From RGIG5952 sp045627605 (GTDB lineage Bacteria; Verrucomicrobiota; Kiritimatiellia; RFP12; JAAYLN01), in NCBI GenBank assembly GCA_045627605.1, contig JAZQOA010000127.1:1-17790 (forward strand): a DNA stretch of 17,790 bases, in the 5' to 3' direction. Position 1 is the stretch's first letter. Each line of letters opens with the position of its first letter. The notes beneath the pieces were generated by a model, which worked only from the letters and a program-made list of their open reading frames with translations, had not been told where the DNA came from and did not search any database. Both the position numbers and the translations under genes were made by a program. Below, one piece after another: positions 6,869 to 14,819 of this stretch.

Positions 6869-9385
6869 ATGAAATACAAAGGTTCAAAAACTTCTCAAAT
6901 CTCGTTTCCGCTCGGCGGCATTGGCGCCGGCTGCATTGGGCTTTCCGGCACGGGCCGCCTCATCGACTGGGAAATCTACAACCACGCCTCCAAAGGGTCG
7001 GCGAATGGCAACACCCACTTCGCCGTACGCGCCGAAAAGGACGGCAAAGTCATCGATTTCCGCGTCCTCAACGGCGATCTTCCCCCGCCCTACCAGGGCG
7101 TCACCGCCGAGGGCTTCACCGGCAAGTTCAGGGGCGTCGGCTTCGGCCCCGACTACTCCCTGATGTGCGGCTGGCCCCATTTCCGCGAGAGCGCCTTCAA
7201 CGGCGAATACCCCGTCGCCACCCTCGACTTCGCCGACCCCCGTTTCCCCGGACAGGCGAAACTCACGGCCTGGAGCCCCTTCATCCCAGGCGAGTCACGC
7301 GCCTCGTCGATGCCCGCCGCCTGCTTCGAAATCGAAATCGCCAACACAACCGGGGAGGAACTTTGCTACTCCTGCATCGGCGTCCTCGCCAACCCCTGGG
7401 CGCAGAAAACGCACTTCAACCAAGTCGAAGGACGCACCCTCACCTGCTTCAGCGGCCTCGGCGCCGACGACTTGGCGCGCGGCGACCTCTCGCTTTCCGT
7501 CATCGACGGCGAAGGTGATTTTTCATGCCAGACCTACTGGTACCGCGGCGGCTGGTGCGACGCGCGCGAAACCTACTTCCGCGACGCGATGCGCGGCGGC
7601 GACTTCAACGACCGCCGCTACGAAGGCGAATCTGGATTCGCCGACCACGGGCTCGTCTGCCTGCGCTTTCCCCTCGCCCCCGGGGAACGCCGCATTACGC
7701 GCTTCACGCTCACCTGGAACATCCCCGAACGTAAAAACGACTGGAACGAATGGGCGGCCAAGCGGGCCGCCGAACTCGGCATCCCCAACCGCTGGCGCAA
7801 CTACTACGCCACGCAGTGGGCCGATTCGCGCGCCTCCGCCGCCGAACTCGCGGCCCATTTCGGCGAGCTCCGCGCCAAGACCTTCGCCTTCCGCGACGCG
7901 CTCTTCTCCTCGACGCTGCCGCCCGCCGTCATCGACGGCGTCTCCGCCAACCTCTCGACGCTCGCCACCCCCACGTGCCTCCGCCTTGAGGACGGCACCT
8001 TCTACGGCTGGGAAGGCGTCGGCCAGGGCTGGGGCTCGTGCGAGGGCTCCTGCACCCATGTCTGGAACTACCAGCAGACGCTCCCCTTCCTCTTCCCCGA
8101 CCTCGAACGCTCCATGCGCGAAGCCAACCTGCGCTTCGGGCTCGACGAAAACGGCGCCAGCCACTTCCGCGTCAACCTGCCGCTCGGCATCAAGGCGACG
8201 CCCGAGATGTTCCGCGCCTGCGCCGACGGGCAGTTCGGCGACGTGATGAAGAGCTACCGCGACTGGAAGATCTCCGGTGACGACGCCTGGCTCAGGCGGT
8301 GGTGGCCCTCGCTACGCGCAATGATCGAATACGCCTGGTCGCCGAAGAATCCCGACAAGTGGGACCCGGAGCAGGCGGGCGTCCTCACGGGCCGCCAGCA
8401 CCACACGCTCGACATGGAGCTCTTCGGCCCCAACGCCTGGCTCACCGCGCACTACCTCGGCGCACTCAGGGCCGGCGCCGAAATGGCGCGCGCCGCCGGC
8501 GACGAAGCCTTTGCGGCGAAGTGCGAGGCGATTTTCGAAAAAGGGGCCGACTACGCCGACAAAAACCTCTTCGAGGACGGCCACTTCATCCAGCGCGTCA
8601 ACCTCGCGGACAAATCCGTCACGGACGCCTTCGACGCCTCGCGCGACTACTGGAACGACGAGGCCGGCGAAATCAAGTACCAGATCGGCGCCGGCTGCGG
8701 CATCGACGGCGCACTCGGGCAGTTCTACGCCTCGCTCTACGGAATCGGAGACGTCCTCGACCCCGCCAAGGTCAAGGCCCACCTCCTCTCGGTTTTCGAG
8801 CGGAACTTCATCCCGCACATGCGCGACTTCTTCAACCCCTGGCGCAACTACACCGTCAACGACGAAGGCGGCGTGGCAATCTGCACGTGGGACGACGCCA
8901 CCCGCCCCGCCATCCCCATCCCCTACAACACCGAGACGATGAACGGCTTCGAGTGGGCCTACGCCGCGCACCTCGCCCTCGTCGGCCTCACGGAAAAGGC
9001 CACCGCCGTCGCGGACGCCATCCGCAACCGCTACGACGGCGAAAAGCGCAATCCCTGGAACGAGATCGAGTGCGGCAGCAACTACGCCCGCAGCATGGCC
9101 GCCTACGCGCTCATCCCCGCCTGGAGCGGCTTCACCTTCGACATGGCGAAGGGCGAAGTTGGCTTCTCGCCGCGCACCGAGGGCGACTTCAGGACCTTTT
9201 GGTCGGTCGGCTCCGCCTGGGGGACCTTCACCGTCTCCGGCCCAGGGCGCACGTGCGCCCTGGAAGTCCTGCACGGCCGCCTCGGGCTCAAGGTGCTCCG
9301 CCTCGGTTTCGAGGTGCGCGAGGCGACCTTCAACGGCGAACCCCTCCGTCGCGGCGAGGGCGGAGCCTGGCAGGTCGCCGGCTGA
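6869..9385 (+). CDS. GH116-family (bile-acid beta-glucosidase/GBA2-like) glycoside hydrolase
   Basis: 838 residues from the ATG at 6869, preceded by GGGGA 8 bases upstream inside the end of the GHL10 gene. The N-terminal domain begins with the family hallmark FPLGGIGAGCIGLSGTG and DWEIYN. The C-terminal (alpha/alpha)6 domain carries SCEGSCTHVWNYQQTLPFLF (390 onward), HHTLDMELFGPN (around D515/E517) and CTWDD (D675, D676). The family cleaves beta-glucosides, beta-xylosides or related glycosides with retention. Where I recall the nucleophile in an L-E-G motif just before the N-T-x-D block, this protein has LTGRQHHTLD with Thr507, so activity or specificity may differ. There is no signal peptide, so it is cytoplasmic. 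It probably works on oligosaccharides or glycosides imported after the secreted GHL10 enzyme has acted. Confidence 0.9.
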   Translation: MKYKGSKTSQISFPLGGIGAGCIGLSGTGRLIDWEIYNHASKGSANGNTHFAVRAEKDGKVIDFRVLNGDLPPPYQGVTAEGFTGKFRGVGFGPDYSLMCGWPHFRESAFNGEYPVATLDFADPRFPGQAKLTAWSPFIPGESRASSMPAACFEIEIANTTGEELCYSCIGVLANPWAQKTHFNQVEGRTLTCFSGLGADDLARGDLSLSVIDGEGDFSCQTYWYRGGWCDARETYFRDAMRGGDFNDRRYEGESGFADHGLVCLRFPLAPGERRITRFTLTWNIPERKNDWNEWAAKRAAELGIPNRWRNYYATQWADSRASAAELAAHFGELRAKTFAFRDALFSSTLPPAVIDGVSANLSTLATPTCLRLEDGTFYGWEGVGQGWGSCEGSCTHVWNYQQTLPFLFPDLERSMREANLRFGLDENGASHFRVNLPLGIKATPEMFRACADGQFGDVMKSYRDWKISGDDAWLRRWWPSLRAMIEYAWSPKNPDKWDPEQAGVLTGRQHHTLDMELFGPNAWLTAHYLGALRAGAEMARAAGDEAFAAKCEAIFEKGADYADKNLFEDGHFIQRVNLADKSVTDAFDASRDYWNDEAGEIKYQIGAGCGIDGALGQFYASLYGIGDVLDPAKVKAHLLSVFERNFIPHMRDFFNPWRNYTVNDEGGVAICTWDDATRPAIPIPYNTETMNGFEWAYAAHLALVGLTEKATAVADAIRNRYDGEKRNPWNEIECGSNYARSMAAYALIPAWSGFTFDMAKGEVGFSPRTEGDFRTFWSVGSAWGTFTVSGPGRTCALEVLHGRLGLKVLRLGFEVREATFNGEPLRRGEGGAWQVAG

Positions 9386-9402
9386 CTGGCTTCCCCGCGC
9401 GG

Positions 9403-10182
9403 CTACTTCGCCAAGGCGTTGTAAACCGCCGCCAGGCGTTCCAGCGTGCGCGTCGCGCCGCTGGTGACGGCCTCGGGATAGTAGTGCATCTCGAAGGCGC
9501 GGAGCGAGGCCCCGACATCCACGGTTTCATAGCCGATCCCGGCGAGCATTTGCTCAACGGGGAGTTTCGGCTCGGCGAAACCGTCCGTCCAGAATCCCAC
9601 GCCGTTTTCGGCAAGGCGACGCCATGGGAAAAGTTCGCCGGGGTCGATTTTCCGGCGCGGGGCGACATCCGAATGCCCGACGACGTCACGCGGCGCGATT
9701 TCGTAGCGCGAGCAGATGTTTGTGCAAAGGGCGACGACCGCCTCGATCTCCGCCTCCGTGAAGGGACGCGCCCGTCCCCTGGCGTCGTGCCCGCTGTTGG
9801 AGATTTCAATGCCGATCGAGGCGCTGTTGACGTCCGTCACGCCATGCCAGAACGAAACGCCGGCGTGCCAGGCGCGGTTGCGCTCGTCGACAAGCGCGTA
9901 GACACGCCCGCCCCGCCCGACGAGGTAGTGGGCGCTGACGGGGTTCGCGGCCGCGCCATCCGTGAGGCATTGCAGATCCTGGGCGTCGGAATCCCCCGCC
10001 GTGTAGTGGAGGACAAGCATGCCCACCGGCAGCTTCCGCTCCGAAAAATTCGGCGAAGGGGCGTCAAGGGCGCGGGACGCCGTCGCGCAGGACGAGAACA
10101 GGGCCATGGAAACTCCCGTGAAAAGGAACGGCAAAAGGCGGCGGAAAAAACGCCGGCGACGATTTCGCGGCGCGGGAATCAA
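9403..10182 (-). CDS. Lipoprotein N-acetylmuramoyl-L-alanine amidase (Amidase_2, AmiD-like)
   Basis: 259 residues read from a TTG at 10182 whose first bases overlap the MarR stop (TTGA), with GGAG 8 bases upstream. This start gives a textbook lipoprotein leader: arginine-rich RNRRRRFFRR, a hydrophobic stretch, then LFSSC with Cys32. An internal ATG at residue 26 would destroy it. The enzyme domain has the zinc ligands His59 (LVLHYTAGD), His170 and Asp180 (VVGHSDVAPRRKIDPGELFPW), plus IGIEISNSG with Glu126. The family hydrolyses the bond between MurNAc and L-Ala in peptidoglycan or muropeptides and would sit at the inner face of the outer membrane. The C-terminal tail (about 205-259) looks helical. 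It is co-transcribed with the MarR gene and converges on the GH116 gene with 17 bases between stops. Confidence 0.9.
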   Translation of the reverse strand: MIPAPRNRRRRFFRRLLPFLFTGVSMALFSSCATASRALDAPSPNFSERKLPVGMLVLHYTAGDSDAQDLQCLTDGAAANPVSAHYLVGRGGRVYALVDERNRAWHAGVSFWHGVTDVNSASIGIEISNSGHDARGRARPFTEAEIEAVVALCTNICSRYEIAPRDVVGHSDVAPRRKIDPGELFPWRRLAENGVGFWTDGFAEPKLPVEQMLAGIGYETVDVGASLRAFEMHYYPEAVTSGATRTLERLAAVYNALAK

Positions 10183-10637
10183 AACGGATGCTCCGGGTTC
10201 AACTTCTCCGCGATGTCGACAAGCGCCTTGCGCTCGGCGTCCGTGAGCGGCGAAAGGTAGGCGTCGAGGTACTTGTCCGCGACCGCGGCGATGCCCTCGG
10301 CCATTTCCAACCCGTCCTCGGTCAGGGAAATGGTCACTTTGCGGCGGTTGTCCACGGCGTCCTTCCTGATGACCATTCCCTTGTCGACAAGGCTGGAGAC
10401 CAGGAGCGAGGTCACCGCCTTTTTCAAGTGGATGCGCTCCGCAAGCTCCGTCAGGCTAAGGGAGGTGCCCGACGTCAGCACATAGCGGTAGATCGACTGG
10501 ATTGTCGAAACCTCCCGGAAGCTCAGTTCCTGGGCGCGTTCCTTGAAAAAAGCGGGCATCGCATCCCAGGCGGACTTCCGGCACATCCCCAGCCCGTGGT
10601 GGAGATTGACCAACGCGATTCGTTCCTTTTTTTGCAT
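10179..10637 (-). CDS. MarR-family transcriptional regulator
   Basis: 152 residues from the ATG at 10637; an ATG at 10646 is possible but would lie only a few bases from the predicted transcription start, and the AGAG-type site fits 10637 better. The winged helix is clear: LSLTELAERIHLKKAVTSLL (recognition helix region), LVDKGMVIRKDAVDNRRKVT with the family's D-x-R-R wing, and LTEDGLEMAEGI leading to a C-terminal dimerisation helix. MarR proteins bind palindromes as dimers and usually repress their own and a neighbouring gene until a small ligand binds. A matching palindrome lies immediately upstream. It is translationally coupled to the amidase gene and divergent from the sialidase-like gene, so both are likely targets. 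Confidence 0.9.
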   Translation of the reverse strand: MQKKERIALVNLHHGLGMCRKSAWDAMPAFFKERAQELSFREVSTIQSIYRYVLTSGTSLSLTELAERIHLKKAVTSLLVSSLVDKGMVIRKDAVDNRRKVTISLTEDGLEMAEGIAAVADKYLDAYLSPLTDAERKALVDIAEKLNPEHPF

Positions 10638-10655
10638 AGCCGACATTCTCTTAAA

Positions 10656-10700
10656 ATGATACCACAAGCCATTGCCCGTGGCAAATGGATGTGGTATGAT
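10656..10700. promoter_or_regulatory. Overlapping divergent promoters inside a 45-bp palindrome (probable MarR operator)
   Basis: Two 21-base arms (10656-10676 and 10680-10700) are inverted copies matching at 16 of 21 positions around a 3-base centre; each outer end carries ATACCACA. On the plus strand, TTGCCC (10672-10677) and TATGAT (10695-10700) are 17 bases apart. On the minus strand, TTGCCA (10684-10679) and TATCAT (10661-10656) are also 17 bases apart. Each -10 is extended (TGG). The promoters serve the sialidase-like and marR-amidase genes and overlap so fully that one regulator dimer, or one polymerase, would block the other. Confidence 0.75.
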
Positions 10701-10738
10701 TTTTGAAAGCAACTCCTCTTCAACAGGCGACCGAAAAC

Positions 10739-12505
10739 ATGACCAAGGCAAACGACACCATTCGCGCCATCGAGGCGCGCCTCTCCGAAGACGACAAACT
10801 CCGCCTCGCGGACATCCATGCCCCGGCGGAAGTCGCCATTCCACCCGAAAACGCCTACCGCGACCTCTGCGTCCTCCCCGACGGACGCATCCGCCACTAC
10901 GGGCGCAAAACCATCGGAGGCGAATCGCGCCGCGTCTACATCGAATCATGCAACGGCGGGCTTGACTGGACCCTGCACATTGTCCGCGACGACCGCGAAA
11001 TCGGTGCCTGCGTCCCCTCGCCCTACTCGGGCCTGTGGCTGACCGTCGCTTCCCGCGCCGAGTTTTCAAAGCCCTTCGCGGCCTTTTCCGACGCGATGGA
11101 GCCGCACGGCACCTACGCGATTTTCTCGCCGACGGGCCCCGGCGGGACAGACCTTGAATTCAGGAAAATCTCGGGCGAAGACTACGCCAACGTCCGCCAG
11201 CCCTACGCCCTGCGCACCCGGCGGCGTCTCGCCACCGTGGGCCAGACCTGCGGTAAAAAGCCCAAGCACCCGGTCTTTTTCTTCAGCGACGACGAAGTCG
11301 CGTGGCACGTCGTCGACCTCGAGCCCGCGCCGCGTTTTGAAGTCGCCTACCCCCACAAGGGCGTGCGCTGGCAGGAGGACGCCTGCGAACCGACGCTCAC
11401 CGAGCTCGACGACGGCACGCTTGTCGTCGTCGCCCGCACCTCGCAGGACTTCCACTACCAGTATGTCTCGCATGACGGCGGGGAAACCTGGTCGAGGCCC
11501 GAACCCTCGATTTTCCACGGCACGATCACCATGCCCTGCTTCCTGAGGCTCGCGGACGGCCGCCACATCCTCTTCTGGTGCGACACGCAGCCCCTCCCGG
11601 AGCTCCCCCACGACGAACCCTACCTCAACGCCGGCGAACGGCGCGGCGACAGCGAGGATGTCTTCACCAACCGCGACGCCGCCCACGCAGCCATTGCCAA
11701 CGGCGACTTCTCCGGCTGGACGGGCTTCCGCGAAATCCTCCTCAACCCCGTCCGCAACAACGCCGACTTCCGCGTCACCCGCCGCGCGACCGGCATCGAC
11801 AAGAGCGTCCACCAGTTCCAGGCGGTCGAGCTCCCCGGCGGCAAGGTGCTCGTCGCCCTCGGGCAAAACGAGGCCGCCCGCCGCATCCTCGTCTTCGACG
11901 TCTCCTGGCTCTACGAAAAGACACGCGAAACCAACTTCTCGGACGGGCTCGACTCCGTCTCCACCCACCTCTACTACAGGAGCCTCACGGGCAACATCCG
12001 CGACTGGAGCTTCGGCGGGCACTGCGCCTGGAACAGGATGAGCGGCGCCCACGCCGTCCCCTCGCCCGACGGCGACTTCCACGAGGTCCTCAAAATCTCC
12101 TGCAACGGCAACGCCGACCTCGTTTCGGCGACCGAGGGTGTCGCGTGGAACTTCCCCGCCGCGCGCCAGGGGACGCTTGAAATCGAAATCCGCACACCGG
12201 GATCAGGCGTGGCACTGTCGCTCCTCGACCGCTGGATGAACCCCTCCGACGCCTTCGCGCCCTACTACGCGGCCTTCACGTGCGAAGTCAAGGACCTGCC
12301 CGGCGACAAGTGGACCTTGCTGAAACTTGATTTCGACCTTGATGCCGGCACCCTCGCCGTCTCGGCCGATGGCGCGCCTTTTGCCACGGCGAAACTGAAG
12401 AACAAATCCGACTGCGGCCTGAACTACCTGCATCTCCTCTCGCTCGCCAACAAGCCCGGCGACGAAGGCACACTGGTGAAAAGCCTCAAGGCCGCCGTGC
12501 GGTAA
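10739..12505 (+). CDS. Sialidase-like (BNR/Asp-box) protein with C-terminal lectin-like domain
   Basis: 588 residues from the ATG at 10739; an upstream in-frame TTG (10703) precedes the predicted transcription start and is rejected. The N-terminal two thirds look like a six-bladed propeller of the sialidase superfamily: a clear Asp box VSHDGGETWSRP, a degenerate one (SCNGGLDW) and strands such as CEPTLTELDDGTLVVVARTS and PCFLRLADGRHILFW. From about residue 430 a beta-sandwich follows (GTLEIEIRTPGSGVALSLLD ... GDKWTLLKLDFDLDAGTL), resembling concanavalin-like carbohydrate-binding domains. There is no signal peptide, so unlike most sialidases it appears cytoplasmic. I could not assign the arginine triad or the Tyr/Glu pair, so another exo-glycosidase or a non-catalytic relative is possible. 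The palindromic promoter ties it to the MarR regulator. Confidence 0.75.
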   Translation: MTKANDTIRAIEARLSEDDKLRLADIHAPAEVAIPPENAYRDLCVLPDGRIRHYGRKTIGGESRRVYIESCNGGLDWTLHIVRDDREIGACVPSPYSGLWLTVASRAEFSKPFAAFSDAMEPHGTYAIFSPTGPGGTDLEFRKISGEDYANVRQPYALRTRRRLATVGQTCGKKPKHPVFFFSDDEVAWHVVDLEPAPRFEVAYPHKGVRWQEDACEPTLTELDDGTLVVVARTSQDFHYQYVSHDGGETWSRPEPSIFHGTITMPCFLRLADGRHILFWCDTQPLPELPHDEPYLNAGERRGDSEDVFTNRDAAHAAIANGDFSGWTGFREILLNPVRNNADFRVTRRATGIDKSVHQFQAVELPGGKVLVALGQNEAARRILVFDVSWLYEKTRETNFSDGLDSVSTHLYYRSLTGNIRDWSFGGHCAWNRMSGAHAVPSPDGDFHEVLKISCNGNADLVSATEGVAWNFPAARQGTLEIEIRTPGSGVALSLLDRWMNPSDAFAPYYAAFTCEVKDLPGDKWTLLKLDFDLDAGTLAVSADGAPFATAKLKNKSDCGLNYLHLLSLANKPGDEGTLVKSLKAAVR

Positions 12506-12703
12506 CCGGCGGCCGCTGTCGTAACGCCGGGGCGCATTGCGTTCACCGAAAATCTTGCCCCGCGCCATGTCGTCGCCTACCGCGAAGTCAAAAAGCCCAC
12601 CGTTGTTTCATCAAAAGCCATAGGTGCCGAAATCCGACTCCAGCCTTCACCACGGCAACGCCTGGAGAAGGCGCCTCGCCTTCGCGTCGCCCGCGGTTCA
12701 ATG
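12506..12703. other. Intergenic region between converging genes
   Basis: 198 bases separate the converging sialidase-like and GT2 genes. A small hairpin, GAAGGCG (12667-12673) with CGCCTTC (12677-12683) and a 3-base loop, could help end transcription but lacks a T-run. The frame following the sialidase stop stays open and gives protein-like text such as IAFTENLAPRHVVAYREVKK, with no start codon, which might be decayed coding sequence. I see no RNA gene or promoter here. Confidence 0.4.
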
Positions 12704-13657
12704 CTAACGGTTCAGGAAAAAGCACAGGCGCAGGGCAAGTTCACCACCAAGGGTCGGACGAAGACGACGGGGGTAGAAAAGACGGCCGAAATAGACGGCG
12801 GGCGTGACTTTTTTCTCGCGGAAGAGCTCCAGGCACCTGCGGTCCGCGGGCGAAATGCCCGGAAGCGAACCGTATTCCTCGCAAAGCCGCTCCACGACAT
12901 GGCGGTATTCCGGCATCACCGTGCCGAAAACATCGTGTTCAAGCCACATCTTCAAAAGCCGGAGACGGCTGGCGCTGACATAGGTGACGGTCTTGGAATG
13001 GCGGCGGTAGCGCGCCGTCTTCGCGGGGTCGTAGACGAACTCGCCGAACAGCGCGGCGAGCATCTCCGTCCAGCAATCGTGCGGCATCCCCGTGAGATCG
13101 GAGGCGGAAAGCGCGAGATCCCTCAACTTGCGGTTCATCAGGATCGTGAAGCCAAAGGCGGGGGCGTAGAAGACGACGTCCTTGAAGCCGATGGGGAGCG
13201 GCGGTTGCGCGGGGCTTCCCGTCCGCACGAGGTTTTCATCGTAGTAGTCGAACGACGAGGAGTACATCAGCGGCTTTTCACCGCCCTTCGCCTCGAGCGC
13301 CGCCACGCCACGCGAGACCTTGTCCGCCTCCCAGTAGTCGTCCTGATCGCAGAAGGCATAGTAGTCGGCCTCGCCCGACTCGCCCAAAAGCGTCCAGAAA
13401 CTTAGATTGTGTCGGAGGTTTTTCAACTTTTCCGGCGGTGACGACGCGGGGTCGTTGATGAAGACGACGCGGCGTCCCTCCCCCGACCGGGCGGCGTAGT
13501 CCCTGATGATGTCGCGCGTGGCGTCCTTCGAGCCGTCGTCGCGGACGTAGATTTCGATGTTCGGGTAATCCTGCGCAAGCAAGCTGTCGAGCTGGCAGGC
13601 GAGGAAGGCCTCGCCATTGTAGGTCGAAAGCAAAATGTTTACCTTAGGCGTCGCCAT
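12704..13657 (-). CDS. Family 2 glycosyltransferase (rhamnosyltransferase-like)
   Basis: 317 residues from the ATG at 13657, preceded by a strong GAGGAGGA site 7 bases upstream; a longer frame to 13720 overlaps the previous gene and lacks this signal. The GT-A fold marks are VNILLSTYNGEAFL at the N-terminus, IYVRDDGSKD with Asp40/Asp41, and AFCDQDDYW with the metal- and sugar-nucleotide-binding Asp104/106/107. The C-terminal part (CWTEMLAALFGEFVYDPAKT, YRRHSKT) matches enzymes that add rhamnose or similar sugars to surface glycans. It is cytoplasmic or membrane-associated. It lies 13 bases after the GT4 gene, so the two probably extend the same glycan. Confidence 0.9.
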   Translation of the reverse strand: MATPKVNILLSTYNGEAFLACQLDSLLAQDYPNIEIYVRDDGSKDATRDIIRDYAARSGEGRRVVFINDPASSPPEKLKNLRHNLSFWTLLGESGEADYYAFCDQDDYWEADKVSRGVAALEAKGGEKPLMYSSSFDYYDENLVRTGSPAQPPLPIGFKDVVFYAPAFGFTILMNRKLRDLALSASDLTGMPHDCWTEMLAALFGEFVYDPAKTARYRRHSKTVTYVSASRLRLLKMWLEHDVFGTVMPEYRHVVERLCEEYGSLPGISPADRRCLELFREKKVTPAVYFGRLFYPRRLRPTLGGELALRLCFFLNR

Positions 13658-13670
13658 TCCAAATTCCTCC

Positions 13671-14807
13671 TCAATTCCTTCGCCCTGATTCAACATCCCC
13701 AGCCCGCATGAGCGAATCAAGCGTCAGGCGCGCGCATTCACGCCAGGTGAAGCGTTCCGCGTTGGCAACGCCGCGCGCGACAAGGGCGGCGCGTTCCTCC
13801 TTCGGCAACCGGACGACTCGCAGGATCGCCTCCGCCAAAAACTCGTCGCGGACGTGGTCGTAGACGACGACGCCATCACCGCCAACCTCTGGCAGCGAGG
13901 CGCAATTGGTCGCGACCACCGGCACCTGCGCCCGTTGGGCCTCGACCACGGGAATGCCGAATCCCTCGTAAAGCGAAGGCAGCACAAAGACGTCAGCCCC
14001 CTTGTAGAGCGACCGGAGTTCCGCCATCGGCAGATGGGGGACGCGGTCGATGCGGGCCTTGAAGCGCGCACCGGCTATGGCGGCCTCAAGACTGCCTTCG
14101 CCAAGTCCCCTGCCCCCGGCCAACTTGAGCCGGTGGGGAATCTTGTCGGCGACAAGGTCGAAGGCCCGCACGAGCTGCGGGAGGTTCTTGTGCGGGTAGG
14201 AGGCCGCGACAGAAAGCAAGTAGGGCTCGTCAAAACGCGCGGGGACAACCTCCGCGAAATCGGTCTTCACGCCAAGTGGCGTCACATCCGTCTTTCCCGC
14301 CGGGACACCCGCCAGTTCAACGACTTCGCGGCGCGAAAATTCCGAAATCGCAATGACGCGGCGGCATCGCCTGACGCCAAGCGAAACCAACGTGTGCGTG
14401 GCGAGCCAGGCAAGCGGCGACAGGTCTTCGCGGAAGCGGCGGTATTGCATGTCGAGGACGGAGACCACCTGCGGACACCCCGGAAAAAGGCAGGCCGTGT
14501 AGCCCGGGGACCAAAGCCTGTCGCAACCGGCCTGGCGGACGCGCAGGGCAAGCTGGGTTTGCTCGCGGACAATCCGGGCATACCGGTTCCGCGCGGAAAA
14601 GCCAAGGCACGAGAAGGACACCCCGTGCGGAGCCCGCACGGCGGCGAGGAAATCCCGCAAGGCCGCGTCGTTCTCGCGGTTCGTGAAAAGCGTGCACGGA
14701 CAGGGTAAAAGCGGAAGCAACTCGGCAAGAGTCTCCTTCAAGTAGGTCTCGGACCCACCGACCTCGCCCGGGATGAGGAAAAGCGTGTTGACGCCAAGGT
14801 GCTTCAC
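13671..14807 (-). CDS. Family 4 glycosyltransferase (glycosyl transferase group 1)
   Basis: 378 residues, GTG start at 14807, 12 bases after the stop of the kinase-like gene; no strong ribosome-binding site is seen, so translation may depend on coupling. The GT-B fold shows an N-terminal domain with VNTLFLIPGEVGGSETYLKE, then the linker-like ISEFSRREVVELAGVPAGKT. The C-terminal donor-binding domain has PYLLSVAASYPHKNLPQLVR, YKGADVFVLPSLYEGFGIPV and VVATNCASLPEVGGDGVVV. The E-x7-E catalytic pair is Glu281/Glu289. Such enzymes use nucleotide sugars (often mannose, glucose or rhamnose) to build lipopolysaccharide or capsule chains. Donor and acceptor cannot be told from sequence. Confidence 0.92.
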   Translation of the reverse strand: MKHLGVNTLFLIPGEVGGSETYLKETLAELLPLLPCPCTLFTNRENDAALRDFLAAVRAPHGVSFSCLGFSARNRYARIVREQTQLALRVRQAGCDRLWSPGYTACLFPGCPQVVSVLDMQYRRFREDLSPLAWLATHTLVSLGVRRCRRVIAISEFSRREVVELAGVPAGKTDVTPLGVKTDFAEVVPARFDEPYLLSVAASYPHKNLPQLVRAFDLVADKIPHRLKLAGGRGLGEGSLEAAIAGARFKARIDRVPHLPMAELRSLYKGADVFVLPSLYEGFGIPVVEAQRAQVPVVATNCASLPEVGGDGVVVYDHVRDEFLAEAILRVVRLPKEERAALVARGVANAERFTWRECARLTLDSLMRAGDVESGRRN

Positions 14808-14819
14808 GGCGGGAATGTG

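Noticed and set aside
5266..6879. 537-codon minus-strand open frame
   Set aside because: It is antisense to the GHL10 gene, which has a signal peptide and clear family motifs. The antisense text is Gly/Arg/Asp-rich without structure.
8299..10260. 653-codon plus-strand open frame
   Set aside because: It lies in another frame of GH116 and antisense to the amidase, is extremely Arg-rich and spans two converging real genes.
10638..11069. Long N-terminal extension of MarR
   Set aside because: It would be antisense to the sialidase-like gene and cross the palindromic promoter; MarR family length fits the start at 10637.
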